Positions 42,792-51,969 of a stretch of DNA of 64,000 nucleotides are shown here, one piece after another; positions within the stretch are counted from its first letter, which is position 1; each line of letters begins with the position of its first letter. The DNA is from Dialister succinatiphilus YIT 11850 (GTDB lineage Bacteria; Bacillota; Negativicutes; Veillonellales; Dialisteraceae): positions 594,291-658,290 of the forward strand of contig NZ_JH591187.1 of the NCBI RefSeq assembly GCF_000242435.1. The letters run 5' to 3'. The notes under the pieces are model-generated. The model saw only the letters and a program-made list of their open reading frames with translations, did no database searches and had not been told where the DNA came from. The position numbers and the translations under genes were made by a program.

Positions 42792-43445
42792 CTATTTTTG
42801 AAGGATATGGCATTTTCTTCCCTGCAGGGTAATTAAACCGTCTTTTTCCATGGCCCTTAATTCCCGGGAAAGAGCGCTTCGGTTGGCACAGATATATTCA
42901 GCCATGTCCTCCCTGGAAAAAGGAATGGTGAAATCACAGCTTCCTGCTTTTTCCGCTTCCATGGAAAGAAAGCACTGGATTTTTGCTCTGAGGGATTTTC
43001 TGGAAATCACATTGATTTTCCTCATGAGTTCCTGGCTTTTGGAAGTCATCATGGCTATGAGATTTTTAATAAACACAAGCACATCTCCATCTCCCGCATG
43101 ACGGAGGAGACGGTCATAGGGGATAAAAAGCACTTCCGCTTCCTCCTGGGCATAAAAAGTGACAGAAGAAGCAGGATGAGGAGAACAGGCAAAATTTTCT
43201 CCAAACAGTTCTCCTCGGCCCATGCGTACCAGAATATCCTTTTCTCCCCACAGGTCTTCCCTGATCATATATACATGACCGGAAAGGATAAGGCCTATGC
43301 TGCGGATGATTTCATTCTCTTCATAAATATAATTGCCTTTTTTGAAATTCCTGATATAGCAGCCGGCAGTGAGAAGTATTTCCCGAATACGGCTTTCTTC
43401 CATATCCCTGAAAAGGGGAAGCCCTTCATAATTTTTATGATTCAT
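42792..43445 (-). CDS. Crp/Fnr family transcription regulator (probable HcpR-type)
   Basis: A 217-aa protein. The cyclic-nucleotide-type beta-barrel spans residues 10-120 (GNYIYEENEIIRSIGLILSG, GELFGENFAC). A dimer helix follows, then a winged helix (DFTIPFSREDMAEYICANRS, ALSRELRAMEKDGLI). No CxxC-type iron-sulfur ligands are evident, so a haem or other ligand is possible. It is divergent from hcp, the usual place of HcpR/NO-responsive Crp/Fnr regulators. AAGGAGGCTGCC precedes the ATG. A palindrome between the two genes is the likely operator. Confidence 0.88.
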   Translation of the reverse strand: MNHKNYEGLPLFRDMEESRIREILLTAGCYIRNFKKGNYIYEENEIIRSIGLILSGHVYMIREDLWGEKDILVRMGRGELFGENFACSPHPASSVTFYAQEEAEVLFIPYDRLLRHAGDGDVLVFIKNLIAMMTSKSQELMRKINVISRKSLRAKIQCFLSMEAEKAGSCDFTIPFSREDMAEYICANRSALSRELRAMEKDGLITLQGRKCHILQK

Positions 43446-43479
43446 GGCAGCCTCCTTAAAAAATATTCTTTTTTTATCA

Positions 43480-43508
43480 TTATATCTATTTTATGTTGCG
43501 GCGGCAAC
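43480..43508 (-). promoter_or_regulatory. Promoter of the Crp/Fnr gene
   Basis: On the minus strand TTGCCG (43503-43508), a 17-base spacer and TATAAT (43480-43485). The -35 lies inside the palindrome, so binding there would block the regulator's own promoter. Confidence 0.6.
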
Positions 43509-43510
43509 AA
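43495..43510. promoter_or_regulatory. Crp/Fnr-type operator palindrome
   Basis: TGTTGC and GCAACA are perfect 6-bp arms around GGCG. The centre (43502.5) lies 41.5 bases before the inferred hcp start point, the classic class II activator position. It also covers the divergent promoter's -35. Confidence 0.7.
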
Positions 43511-43531
43511 TATAGCTTATAGGTATTTCGT

Positions 43532-43537
43532 ATAATA
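43532..43537 (+). promoter_or_regulatory. hcp -10 element without a -35
   Basis: A perfect TATAAT. The hexamer 17 bases upstream (CAATAT) does not resemble a -35, as expected for an activator-dependent promoter. The inferred start is near 43544. Confidence 0.6.
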
Positions 43538-43575
43538 AAAGTATCAATTCTTTATTTTACATGAGGAGGAAATCA

Positions 43576-45204
43576 ATGGAAAATCAGATGTTTTGCTATC
43601 AGTGCCAGGAAACCGCAGGCGGCAGGGGATGCACCATTCAGGGGATGTGCGGAAAATCGGCCCGTACCGCCCATCTGCAGGATGTACTTATTTATGTGAC
43701 CAAAGGCCTTTCCGAAGTCTCCTCCGCATGCCGGCGGAAAGGGACTACGGTGCCTGACCATGTGGCCCATCTGATTGAAGATAATCTCTTCGTCACCATT
43801 ACCAATGCCAACTTTGATGATACCATGATTGAAGAAAGAATACAGAAAACAGCAGCGGTGAAGGAGGAGCTTCTCCGTTTACTGCCGGATCAGTCCTCTC
43901 TTTCTGATGCTGCTCTCTGGAAGCCTTCTGATGGTTCCTATGACAATCCGGAAATTGGCGTACTTTCCGAAAAAGACGAAAATATCCGGTCTCTTCGTGA
44001 GCTCATTACCTATGGCTTGAAAGGTCTTTCCGCTTACCTGCGCCATGCAAGGGTTCTTCATAAGGAATCTAGGGAAATCAATGATTTTCTTGAAGATACA
44101 CTGGCCCGTCTTTTGGATAAGCACCTTTCCGTAGATGACCTTTTCGCCCTGACCATGAAAACCGGCGAATACGGCGTTAAGGGCATGGCTCTTCTGGATG
44201 AGGCCAATACGTCAGCCTATGGACAGCCGGAAATCACAAAGGTGGATATCGGTGTACGCAGCAATCCGGGCATTCTCATTTCCGGTCATGACCTGAAAGA
44301 TTTAGAGATGCTTCTGGAACAGACTGAGGGGACCGGTGTAGACGTGTATACTCATGGGGAAATGCTCCCTGCCCATTACTATCCTTTCTTTAAAAAATAC
44401 AGCCATTTTGCCGGAAACTACGGCAATGCATGGTGGAAACAGAGGGAGGAATTCGAATCCTTTAACGGTCCTATCCTCATGACCACCAACTGCGTGGTGC
44501 CTCCTAAGGACAGCTATAAAGGAAGACTTTGGACCACCGGTGTGGTTTCCTTCCCCGGCGCCGGCCATATTGATGAGAAAGACGGCAAAAAGGATTTCAC
44601 TCCTATTATCCGTCAGGCCCTTTCCTGCAAGGGGCCGAAGGAAATCGAAAAAGGCTTTATTACCGGCGGTTTCGCCCATAACCAGGTGCTTGCTCTGGCA
44701 GATACGGTGGTGGAGGCAGTAAAGTCCGGCGCTATTAAGAAATTCATTGTCATGGCCGGCTGTGATGGAAGAGCAAGGAGCAGGGAATACTACCGTCAAT
44801 TTGCAAAAGCTCTTCCTGCGGATACAGTGATTCTGACTGCCGGCTGTGCCAAGTATAAATATAACAAGCTGAATCTGGGAACCATCGGCGGCATTCCCCG
44901 GGTGCTGGATGCGGGGCAGTGCAATGATTCCTACAGTCTGGCCCTCATTGCCCTGAAGCTGAAGGAAGTTTTCAACCTTGACGATGTGAATGAACTCCCC
45001 ATTGTTTATAATATTGCCTGGTATGAACAGAAGGCGGTCATCGTCCTTCTTGCCCTCCTTTCCCTGGGCGTAAAGAACATTCATCTGGGACCCACACTTC
45101 CGGCATTCCTTTCGCCGGCAGTGGTAAACGTACTGGTGGATAAATTCGGTATTGCCGGTATCACTACGGTGGAAGAAGATATGAAGATTTTCTTTGGAAA
45201 ATAG
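43576..45204 (+). CDS. hcp: Hydroxylamine reductase / hybrid cluster protein (class I)
   Basis: A 542-aa hybrid cluster protein. N-terminal cysteines 7, 10, 19 and 25 (C-x2-C-x8-C-x5-C) match the [4Fe-4S]-type class I Hcp. Later motifs include [39 protein letters not shown] and the C-terminal VVEEDM-like end. Hcp reduces NO or hydroxylamine in anaerobes under nitrosative stress. GAGGAGGAAATC precedes ATG 43576. The divergent Crp/Fnr regulator probably controls it. No separate Hcr reductase is present. Confidence 0.95.
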   Translation: MENQMFCYQCQETAGGRGCTIQGMCGKSARTAHLQDVLIYVTKGLSEVSSACRRKGTTVPDHVAHLIEDNLFVTITNANFDDTMIEERIQKTAAVKEELLRLLPDQSSLSDAALWKPSDGSYDNPEIGVLSEKDENIRSLRELITYGLKGLSAYLRHARVLHKESREINDFLEDTLARLLDKHLSVDDLFALTMKTGEYGVKGMALLDEANTSAYGQPEITKVDIGVRSNPGILISGHDLKDLEMLLEQTEGTGVDVYTHGEMLPAHYYPFFKKYSHFAGNYGNAWWKQREEFESFNGPILMTTNCVVPPKDSYKGRLWTTGVVSFPGAGHIDEKDGKKDFTPIIRQALSCKGPKEIEKGFITGGFAHNQVLALADTVVEAVKSGAIKKFIVMAGCDGRARSREYYRQFAKALPADTVILTAGCAKYKYNKLNLGTIGGIPRVLDAGQCNDSYSLALIALKLKEVFNLDDVNELPIVYNIAWYEQKAVIVLLALLSLGVKNIHLGPTLPAFLSPAVVNVLVDKFGIAGITTVEEDMKIFFGK

Positions 45205-45319
45205 GAAATAGCCAGGGAAAAGCAAAAGGAATGCAGGCTGCCTTCTGGGCCACCTCGGAAAAAGCACTGAAATTTTCAGTTTCCTTCGTTAACTCCTATG
45301 ACCAAATAACAGTTAACTA

Positions 45320-45348
45320 TTGCTAAAATAAAGAAATAACGGTATAAT
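45320..45348 (+). promoter_or_regulatory. Promoter of metK
   Basis: TTGCTA (45320-45325), a 17-base spacer and TATAAT (45343-45348), about 20 bases upstream of the SAM riboswitch. Confidence 0.75.
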
Positions 45349-45368
45349 AGTACTCAAGTGAATAAAGA

Positions 45369-45470
45369 CTCATCAAGAGCAGCTGAGGGATTTGGCCCGG
45401 GGACGCTGCAGCAACCATTCCTGAAAAAGGAACCGGTGCTAATTCCATCAGCATATTGCTGGCAGATGAG
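45369..45470 (+). promoter_or_regulatory. SAM-I (S-box) riboswitch
   Basis: P1 arms CTCATC (45369-45374) and GATGAG (45465-45470) enclose the conserved core: AAGAGCAGCTGAGGGA near the 5' side, GCAGCAACC in the middle, and GGTGCTAATTCCATCAGC near the 3' side. SAM binding favours the terminator at 45477 and lowers metK expression. Confidence 0.95.
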
Positions 45471-45476
45471 AGGATA

Positions 45477-45503
45477 GGCTCTCCCTGCGGAGAGCCGTTT
45501 TTT
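45477..45503 (+). terminator. Riboswitch-controlled terminator before metK
   Basis: Arms GGCTCTCC and GGAGAGCC around CTGC, then a G and six T. Confidence 0.93.
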
Positions 45504-45538
45504 ATTATATTTTCACATTTCAAGTGAGGAGGACTTAT

Positions 45539-46723
45539 ATGTCTAAGAAAGTATTATTTACATCAGAATCCGTTACGGAAGGTCATCCTGATAAAATTGC
45601 CGATCAGATTTCTGATGCTATTCTTGATGCCATCCTGGCCCAGGATCCCAATGGCCGTGTGGCCTGCGAGACCATTGTAACCACCGGTCAGGTCCATGTA
45701 TTTGGTGAAATTACCACCACCGCCTATGTACCTATTCCCCAGGTTATCAGAAAGACCATTAACGATATAGGATACACCGATGCCCGTTATGGCTTTGACG
45801 GCGAAAGCGTCGGCATTAACGTGGCCATTGACGAACAGTCTCCCGATATTGCCATGGGCGTCAACCAGTCTCTGGAAGCCAAGGAAAAGAAAGCTGATAA
45901 ATATGATATCGGTGCCGGCGACCAGGGCATGATGTTCGGCTACGCATCCAATGAAACGCCGGAATACCTGCCCATGCCGATTGCTCTGGCCCATCGGCTG
46001 GCACGGCGTCTGGCTGAAGTAAGAAAGAACGGAGACGTTCCTTATCTCCGTCCTGATGGAAAGACCCAGGTTACCGTGGAATATGACGATGGCAAACCGG
46101 TCCGCGTGGATACCGTAGTCATTTCCGCCCAGCATAACCCTGATGTTACTCATGAACAGATCGAGGAAGACATGATTAACAAGGTCATCAAGGCCACCAT
46201 TCCTGCCAGGTTCCTTGATGAAAATACAAAATACCTTATCAACCCCACCGGCCGCTTTGTTATCGGCGGTCCCCAGGGCGATGCCGGCCTGACAGGCCGT
46301 AAGATCATTGTAGATACCTACGGCGGCATGGCTCGTCATGGCGGCGGCTGCTTCTCCGGCAAGGATCCCACAAAGGTAGACCGCAGTGCTGCCTACGCTG
46401 CCCGTTATGTGGCTAAGAACATTGTGGCAGCCGGCATTGCAGATAAATGTGAAATCGAACTGGCTTATGCCATCGGCGTAGCGGAACCGGTTTCCATCTT
46501 CGTTGATACCTTCGGCACCGGAAAAATTGATGATGAAAAAATCGTGGACCTTATCCGCCGGAACTTCGAACTTCGTCCTGCAGGCATTATCGATATGCTG
46601 AATCTCCGCCGTCCTATCTATAAGCAGACTGCTGCTTATGGCCATTTCGGAAGGACAGACATTGATCTTCCCTGGGAACACACTGACAAAGCAGATGTGC
46701 TCAGGAAAGAAGCAGGCCTCTGA
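45539..46723 (+). CDS. metK: S-adenosylmethionine synthetase
   Basis: A 394-aa enzyme making SAM from methionine and ATP. It has [32 protein letters not shown], the loop [20 protein letters not shown], and [28 protein letters not shown] lies 6-7 bases before ATG 45539. It is under the SAM-I riboswitch and its own terminator follows, so it is monocistronic. Its product feeds the MTA/SAH salvage genes at 58-63 kb. Confidence 0.98.
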   Translation: MSKKVLFTSESVTEGHPDKIADQISDAILDAILAQDPNGRVACETIVTTGQVHVFGEITTTAYVPIPQVIRKTINDIGYTDARYGFDGESVGINVAIDEQSPDIAMGVNQSLEAKEKKADKYDIGAGDQGMMFGYASNETPEYLPMPIALAHRLARRLAEVRKNGDVPYLRPDGKTQVTVEYDDGKPVRVDTVVISAQHNPDVTHEQIEEDMINKVIKATIPARFLDENTKYLINPTGRFVIGGPQGDAGLTGRKIIVDTYGGMARHGGGCFSGKDPTKVDRSAAYAARYVAKNIVAAGIADKCEIELAYAIGVAEPVSIFVDTFGTGKIDDEKIVDLIRRNFELRPAGIIDMLNLRRPIYKQTAAYGHFGRTDIDLPWEHTDKADVLRKEAGL

Positions 46724-46753
46724 TTTCTTAAACAGCCAAAAATATGATAAAAT

Positions 46754-46783
46754 AATGGATAGCCTTCGGGCTGTCCATTTTTT
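46754..46783 (+). terminator. Intrinsic terminator after metK
   Basis: AATGGATAGCC and GGCTGTCCATT (one G-U pair) around a TTCG tetraloop, with a T-run. It lies 30 bases past the metK stop. Confidence 0.9.
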
Positions 46784-46801
46784 ATTGGGAAGGAGCATCC
46801 T

Positions 46802-49180
46802 ATGCAGGAAACCATTGCAGAAGTTCTGATTAACAGACCTTCCAAGCATCTGAATCGAACCTTTTCCTATCGTATTCCTGAAACCATGAAAGGGGCAGGT
46901 GTGGGCTGGCGCTGCGTAGTGAATTTTGCCAGACGGAAGGAAGAGGGAATTATTCTTTCCGTTCATGAAGAAGATACATCTCAGTTATCCTATAAACTTC
47001 TGGATATTCTGTCTCTGGTAGATTCCTTTCCCTGGTTTACTGATGAAATGATACGGACTGCCCTTTGGATTTCCTCCTATTATATGTGTACGCTCATCGA
47101 TGCCCTCCGTCTCTTCTATATCGATAAGAAAGCAGTCAAAACTAAAATTACCTATACTGTGAACTGGGAAAAAATAGAGAAGGAACCGGTGGAGGACATA
47201 GAAGGACTGGTAGACCGGTCCGTGGACAGTCTGGATGATAAATCGGCGGCCCTCCTTTTTGGGGACAGGCTGATGGAATACGTGAAACAGAATTTTCTCA
47301 TCAAAAAGGAAACCCTGGCAGCCGCTCATAAAATACCTCTGGAAAAATGGATTGTGCCGGACAGGGAGCTCACGGATAAAGAAAAGGGAAGGAGCCGAAA
47401 GCAGGCAGAACTTTCTGAATTTCTGAAGGCCCATGGTTCCCAGCCGGTGAGCAGGTTGAAGGAAAAGGGATTTTCCACTGCCCTTATTCATGCATTTCTT
47501 TTGAATGAATACGGCCATGCGGTCTATCATAGAAAGGAAACCTATTCTCTGATTACCCGGGAAGGGGAAAAGAAGGAAAAGACACTGACCGAAGAACAGG
47601 AGAAGGCAGTCAAAGCCCTGTGCGATTCCATAGATCGAAAGGCCTATGAAGGGTTTCTTCTAAAAGGGGTGACTGGGAGCGGGAAGACCGAGGTTTATCT
47701 CCAGGCTGCCCGTCACGCTCTGGAAGAAGGGGGATCCGCCCTCATTCTTGTGCCGGAAATCGCCCTCACCAGCCAGATGACTTCTTATTTTGCCTCCATC
47801 TTTGGAGATAAAGTAGTATTTATGCACAGCGGCCTCAGCAAAGGGGAGCGGTATAACAACCGTATGCGTATCATGAGCGGAGAGAGTCCCATTGTCATCG
47901 GCTCCCGATCCGCCATTTTCATGCCCTTCAAGAATCTAAGGCTCATTGTGGTGGATGAAGAATATGATACCTCCTATAAGCAGGGGGAAACTCCAAGGTA
48001 TAACGGCCGGGACGCGGCTAAAGTCATGGCGGTCATTTATCACTGCCCTATTGTACTTGGCGCCGCCACTCCTTCCATAACCACCTATTATGCGGCCTGC
48101 CAGGGGAAAATCAGTCTCCTCACCATGAAGGAAAGGGTGTTCAAAACGCCGCTTCCTCAGATTCATGTATGTGATTTGAAGGAGAACCCGCCGATTGACA
48201 GAAGCGGTCTTATTTCTGCACCTTTAATCTCCCTTCTCCAGAAGACGATCCTTGAAAAGAATAAAGCCATTCTCCTTTTGAACCGGCGTGGATTTGCCAC
48301 CACCCTTATGTGCTCTTCCTGCGGCCATGTGTTCAAATGTCCCAACTGCGATGTATCTCTGGTGTACCATAAGGAAATGAACCGGCTGGAGTGCCATTAC
48401 TGCGAAACAGTGCACCCCCTTCCCGGAGAATGTCCTGTATGTCATGGCACCCGTATCCTCTACCTGGGGGCGGGTACGGAACGAATAGAAGAAGAGCTGG
48501 CTGATTTCCTGCCTGAGGCCAGAGTCAGAAGGTTTGACCTGGACAGTACCAGAAGGAAGAACAGTGCCAGGGAAATTCTGGATGATTTCAGACAGGGGAA
48601 ATTTGATATACTTTTCGGCACCCAGATGGTGGCTAAAGGCCATGATATTCCCGGTGTGCAGACGGTAGGCATTCTTTCTGCCGACAGCATTCTGAATATT
48701 CCTTCCTATCTGGCGGCGGAACAGACTTTCAACCTCATTACACAATGTGCCGGAAGGGCCGGTCGGAGCAGGAAACAGGGAGAAGTGATTCTGCAGACCT
48801 ATAACCCTTCCCACTATGTCATCCAATGCGCTGCGCGGCAGGATTATGAAAGCTTTTACAAACAGGAGCTTCGATATCGGAAACTTTTGGAATATCCGCC
48901 TTTTGCGAGACTTATGAAGATTACCTGCTTTAATGAAGATGAAAAAAAAGCAGACTCCCAGGCCGCCAGGATTCACAGCTGGCTTCAAAGCGTCATTCCC
49001 CGGCTTTCGGGAAATGTAAAGTGCACGGCCCCTTTCAGTGAACCTATCAAGCGTGTTCGAAATCTCTACTACATATCTATTCTTGTCAAGGGCAAAAGTC
49101 TTACCTCTTTAAAAAACGCCATGCGCGGGACGCCCCTGTTTGAGGAAAATGATATAATTATAGATGTAGATCCTTTATAA
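46802..49180 (+). CDS. priA: Primosomal protein N' (PriA helicase)
   Basis: A 792-aa 3'-5' DNA helicase that restarts stalled replication. The N-terminal DNA-binding domain precedes a helicase core with Walker A GVTGSGKTEVYLQ (about 288-300), VDEEYDTSYKQ (DEEH-like) and a zinc region with paired cysteines (CSSCGHVFKCPNC, CHYCE, CPVCHG). The C-terminal helicase lobe has AGRAGRS. AAGGAGC is the ribosome-binding site. In most relatives it follows coaBC; here hcp and metK intervene. The zinc binding set is intact. Confidence 0.95.
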   Translation: MQETIAEVLINRPSKHLNRTFSYRIPETMKGAGVGWRCVVNFARRKEEGIILSVHEEDTSQLSYKLLDILSLVDSFPWFTDEMIRTALWISSYYMCTLIDALRLFYIDKKAVKTKITYTVNWEKIEKEPVEDIEGLVDRSVDSLDDKSAALLFGDRLMEYVKQNFLIKKETLAAAHKIPLEKWIVPDRELTDKEKGRSRKQAELSEFLKAHGSQPVSRLKEKGFSTALIHAFLLNEYGHAVYHRKETYSLITREGEKKEKTLTEEQEKAVKALCDSIDRKAYEGFLLKGVTGSGKTEVYLQAARHALEEGGSALILVPEIALTSQMTSYFASIFGDKVVFMHSGLSKGERYNNRMRIMSGESPIVIGSRSAIFMPFKNLRLIVVDEEYDTSYKQGETPRYNGRDAAKVMAVIYHCPIVLGAATPSITTYYAACQGKISLLTMKERVFKTPLPQIHVCDLKENPPIDRSGLISAPLISLLQKTILEKNKAILLLNRRGFATTLMCSSCGHVFKCPNCDVSLVYHKEMNRLECHYCETVHPLPGECPVCHGTRILYLGAGTERIEEELADFLPEARVRRFDLDSTRRKNSAREILDDFRQGKFDILFGTQMVAKGHDIPGVQTVGILSADSILNIPSYLAAEQTFNLITQCAGRAGRSRKQGEVILQTYNPSHYVIQCAARQDYESFYKQELRYRKLLEYPPFARLMKITCFNEDEKKADSQAARIHSWLQSVIPRLSGNVKCTAPFSEPIKRVRNLYYISILVKGKSLTSLKNAMRGTPLFEENDIIIDVDPL

Positions 49181-49219
49181 AAGGACTCATAATAACCATA
49201 AAAGAAAGAAGGAAATGAA

Positions 49220-49687
49220 TTGAGTACCATTATTACTGCCGGCAACCCCATTTTAAAAATGAAGGCACAGCCGGTTGAAAAATTTGATAAAAGTTTGAAA
49301 TTCCTTGTGAATGATATGAAGAAGACTCTCTATGAAGCAAACGGTGTTGGCCTGGCTGCACCGCAGATCGCTGTTTCCAAAAGAATTTTCGTAGCCGATG
49401 ACGGAGTATCGGGATTCGAAGCCTACATAAATCCGGAATGGAAGCCCGATGGCGATGAAATGAACACAGATACGGAAGGCTGCCTTTCCGTTCCTGAATT
49501 CTTTGGTGAAGTGACCCGTTATTCCAATGTCATCATCCGCTATCAGGATATTCACGGGAAAAAGAAAACAAAAAAAGCCTCCGGCCTTCTTGCCCGCTGC
49601 ATTCAGCACGAAACAGATCACCTGAACGGTATTCTCTTCATTGAAAAGGCCATTTCTCTTCATAAAGGACCGAAAACAAATGAATAA
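49220..49687 (+). CDS. def: Peptide deformylase
   Basis: A 155-aa metalloenzyme removing formyl from N-terminal methionine. Three motifs are intact: GVGLAAPQIAVS, EGCLSVPEF and QHETDHLNG. The start is TTG 49220 with AAGGAAATG about 5-10 bases upstream; no suitable ATG exists near the family N-terminus (STIITAGNPILK). It overlaps fmt by 8 bases, placing the formylation and deformylation enzymes in one unit. Confidence 0.95.
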   Translation: MSTIITAGNPILKMKAQPVEKFDKSLKFLVNDMKKTLYEANGVGLAAPQIAVSKRIFVADDGVSGFEAYINPEWKPDGDEMNTDTEGCLSVPEFFGEVTRYSNVIIRYQDIHGKKKTKKASGLLARCIQHETDHLNGILFIEKAISLHKGPKTNE

Positions 49688-50621
49688 GTATCGTATCGTC
49701 TTTATGGGAACTCCCGATTTTGGCGTTCCTGCACTGGAAGCCATGACTCTCCATGGTTATCAGCCGGTGGCGATTTACTGCCAGCCGGACCGGATTAACG
49801 GGCGGGGCAGAAAGATTAATTATTCCCCGGTGAAATCCTTTGGTCTCTCTCATGATATCCCGGTTTACCAGCCGGACAGTTTGAAGAATCCGAAAGAGCA
49901 GGAGAAACTGAAAGCTTTATCTCCGGATCTTCTTGTGGTTATCGCCTATGGAAAGATTCTCCCCAAAGCAGTCCTTGATATTCCCACCTATGGAGCTATC
50001 AATGTCCATGCGTCTCTTCTTCCGAAATACAGGGGCGCTGCCCCCATCCAGCGGGTCATTATAGATGGAGAAAAGGAAACCGGTGTGACCATTATGCAGC
50101 TGGATGAAGGCATGGATACAGGAAATATCATTTCCGCCGTGAAAATGGCCATTCCTTCCCACATGAATGCAGGAGAACTTTTTGACCAGCTGGGAAGCCT
50201 GGGGGCCAGAGAGCTCATTCACGTACTGGATGACCTTCCCGAAAAACTCAAGCATTCTGTTCCCCAGAATCAGGAAGAAGCTTCCTATGCTGAAAAAATC
50301 ACAAAAGACATGGGCCATTTGGATTGGAATCTTCCGGCGGATAAGATTGACTGCCTGATTCGAGGCATGAATCCAAACCCCGGTACCTACAGCTTCTATC
50401 GAGGAAAAAGAGTAAAAATCCATAAAGCAGCGCCTGAAGCTGTAAAGCACTCCGCCCAGCCCGGCACCATCCTGTCCCTTGCAGAGAACCGGATTCATGT
50501 GGCCTGCGGCAGTGGTGCCCTTGTTATTTCAGAAATCCAGCCGGAAAACCATAAAAAGATGGATGCTTCCGACTTTATTCATGGATACCAGGTGAAAGTG
50601 AATGATACATTCGACCGCTAA
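49680..50621 (+). CDS. fmt: Methionyl-tRNA formyltransferase
   Basis: A 313-aa enzyme formylating initiator Met-tRNA. Present are VFMGTPDFGVPALEAM, the formyl-donor site INVHASLLPKYRGAAPIQ, and DEGMDTG. The C-terminal domain for tRNA (NPGTYSFYRGKRVKI) is intact. ATG 49680 is used because it is preceded by AAAGGA; an earlier in-frame ATG lies deep inside def. It overlaps rsmB by 20 bases. Confidence 0.95.
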   Translation: MNKYRIVFMGTPDFGVPALEAMTLHGYQPVAIYCQPDRINGRGRKINYSPVKSFGLSHDIPVYQPDSLKNPKEQEKLKALSPDLLVVIAYGKILPKAVLDIPTYGAINVHASLLPKYRGAAPIQRVIIDGEKETGVTIMQLDEGMDTGNIISAVKMAIPSHMNAGELFDQLGSLGARELIHVLDDLPEKLKHSVPQNQEEASYAEKITKDMGHLDWNLPADKIDCLIRGMNPNPGTYSFYRGKRVKIHKAAPEAVKHSAQPGTILSLAENRIHVACGSGALVISEIQPENHKKMDASDFIHGYQVKVNDTFDR

Positions 50622-51948
50622 GCCCCTGCCTTCTGCCCGGAAGCTTGCTTATCAGGCTTTATACGACATTCTGGAGAAAAAGGCCTATGCCAATCTTACC
50701 CTCCAGCATGTGCTGAAGGAATATCCATTAAATGGACCGGAAAGCCGGCTTTTAACGGAACTGGTGTATGGAGTGCTTAGGAAATATAATTACCTTCTCT
50801 GGATTATTTCCCGCCTCAGCACCTATTCTTTAAAAAAAATCCATCCATCTGTAAAAATCCTTCTCTGTCTCGGTCTTTATCAGCTTCTTTACCTGTCAAG
50901 AATTCCTGCTTCTGCCGCAGTCAATGAAACGGTAAAAATAGCAAAGAAAATCACCCATAAAGGAAATGTGGGTTTTATCAATGCCGTCCTCCGGGGATAT
51001 ATCCGTAAAAAGAAGGAACTTGCTTTATTTCCCAGAAATGACAATCCGCTGCTTTACGATTCCCTTTACTGGAATGAACCGGAATGGCTGGTGAAATGGT
51101 GGCAGTCCCATTACAGCAGGGAAGCAGCGTCCATTTTAGAGGCTTTCAATGAAACGCCGAAGCTGGCTGTAAGAGTCAATACATTAAAGACAAACCGGGA
51201 TGCCCTTCAAAAAATGATGGCGGAAAAAGGCATCAAAACAGAGGCCGTCCCCTGGGATAACAATGCCCTCATCCTTTTGGAAGGAGCCCATGCATTCTGG
51301 CCTCTGGCAGAAGAGGGTCTTGCTTATGTACAGTCCCTTTCCTCCATGATTCCGGCTGCCATTCTTTCTCCGAAGGAAGGGGACAGGGTGCTTGATATGT
51401 GTGCTGCCCCCGGCAGCAAGACCACCCAGATGGCAGAAATGATGAAGAATAACGGAACCATTGATGCCTGGGACCTGTATCCCCATAAGATTTCACTCAT
51501 AAAAAATAATGCAAAGAAACTGGGGATTTCCATCATCCATGCAGGAGCTAGGGATTCAGGAAAACCTTTCCCTGCTCTCTTTGGGAGATACGATAAGGTT
51601 CTTCTGGATGCTCCCTGTTCCGGCCTGGGCGTTCTTTCCCATAAACCGGAAATCCGCTGGCACCGGAAGGAAGAGGACCTGAAAGAATTCCCGCCTCTCC
51701 AGGAGAAACTTCTTTCCTGCGCTGCTTCCTATGTAAAAGAAGGCGGCCTTCTGGTATACAGCACCTGCACCTTGAATCCTGCAGAAAATGAAGACAGAGT
51801 CCGTCAGTTCTTGAAAGAACACCAGGAATTCACTCCCCTTGAATTTTCGCTGGGAGATCAAAAGAAATCGGCCGATGGTATGATGACCATCCTGCCCTAT
51901 GAACTTCAAAGCGACGGTTTCTTTATTGCCAAACTGCTGAAAAAATAA
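50602..51948 (+). CDS. rsmB: 16S rRNA (cytosine-967-C5)-methyltransferase
   Basis: A 448-aa protein with an N-terminal NusB-like RNA-binding domain (residues 10-140; ARKLAYQALYDILEKKAYAN) and a methyltransferase domain. The latter has VLDMCAAPGSKTTQMAEMM, LLDAPCSGLGVL and LVYSTCTLNPAENED, the two catalytic cysteines. It methylates C967 of 16S rRNA. AGGTGAAAG in the fmt end precedes its ATG. It is followed 21 bases later by rlmN. Confidence 0.94.
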   Translation: MIHSTAKPLPSARKLAYQALYDILEKKAYANLTLQHVLKEYPLNGPESRLLTELVYGVLRKYNYLLWIISRLSTYSLKKIHPSVKILLCLGLYQLLYLSRIPASAAVNETVKIAKKITHKGNVGFINAVLRGYIRKKKELALFPRNDNPLLYDSLYWNEPEWLVKWWQSHYSREAASILEAFNETPKLAVRVNTLKTNRDALQKMMAEKGIKTEAVPWDNNALILLEGAHAFWPLAEEGLAYVQSLSSMIPAAILSPKEGDRVLDMCAAPGSKTTQMAEMMKNNGTIDAWDLYPHKISLIKNNAKKLGISIIHAGARDSGKPFPALFGRYDKVLLDAPCSGLGVLSHKPEIRWHRKEEDLKEFPPLQEKLLSCAASYVKEGGLLVYSTCTLNPAENEDRVRQFLKEHQEFTPLEFSLGDQKKSADGMMTILPYELQSDGFFIAKLLKK

Positions 51949-51969
51949 TTCTTTATAGAAGGAGCCATT

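Noticed and set aside
45563-46966. A 467-codon minus-strand frame across metK
   Set aside because: Antisense shadow of metK and the priA start, crossing the metK terminator.
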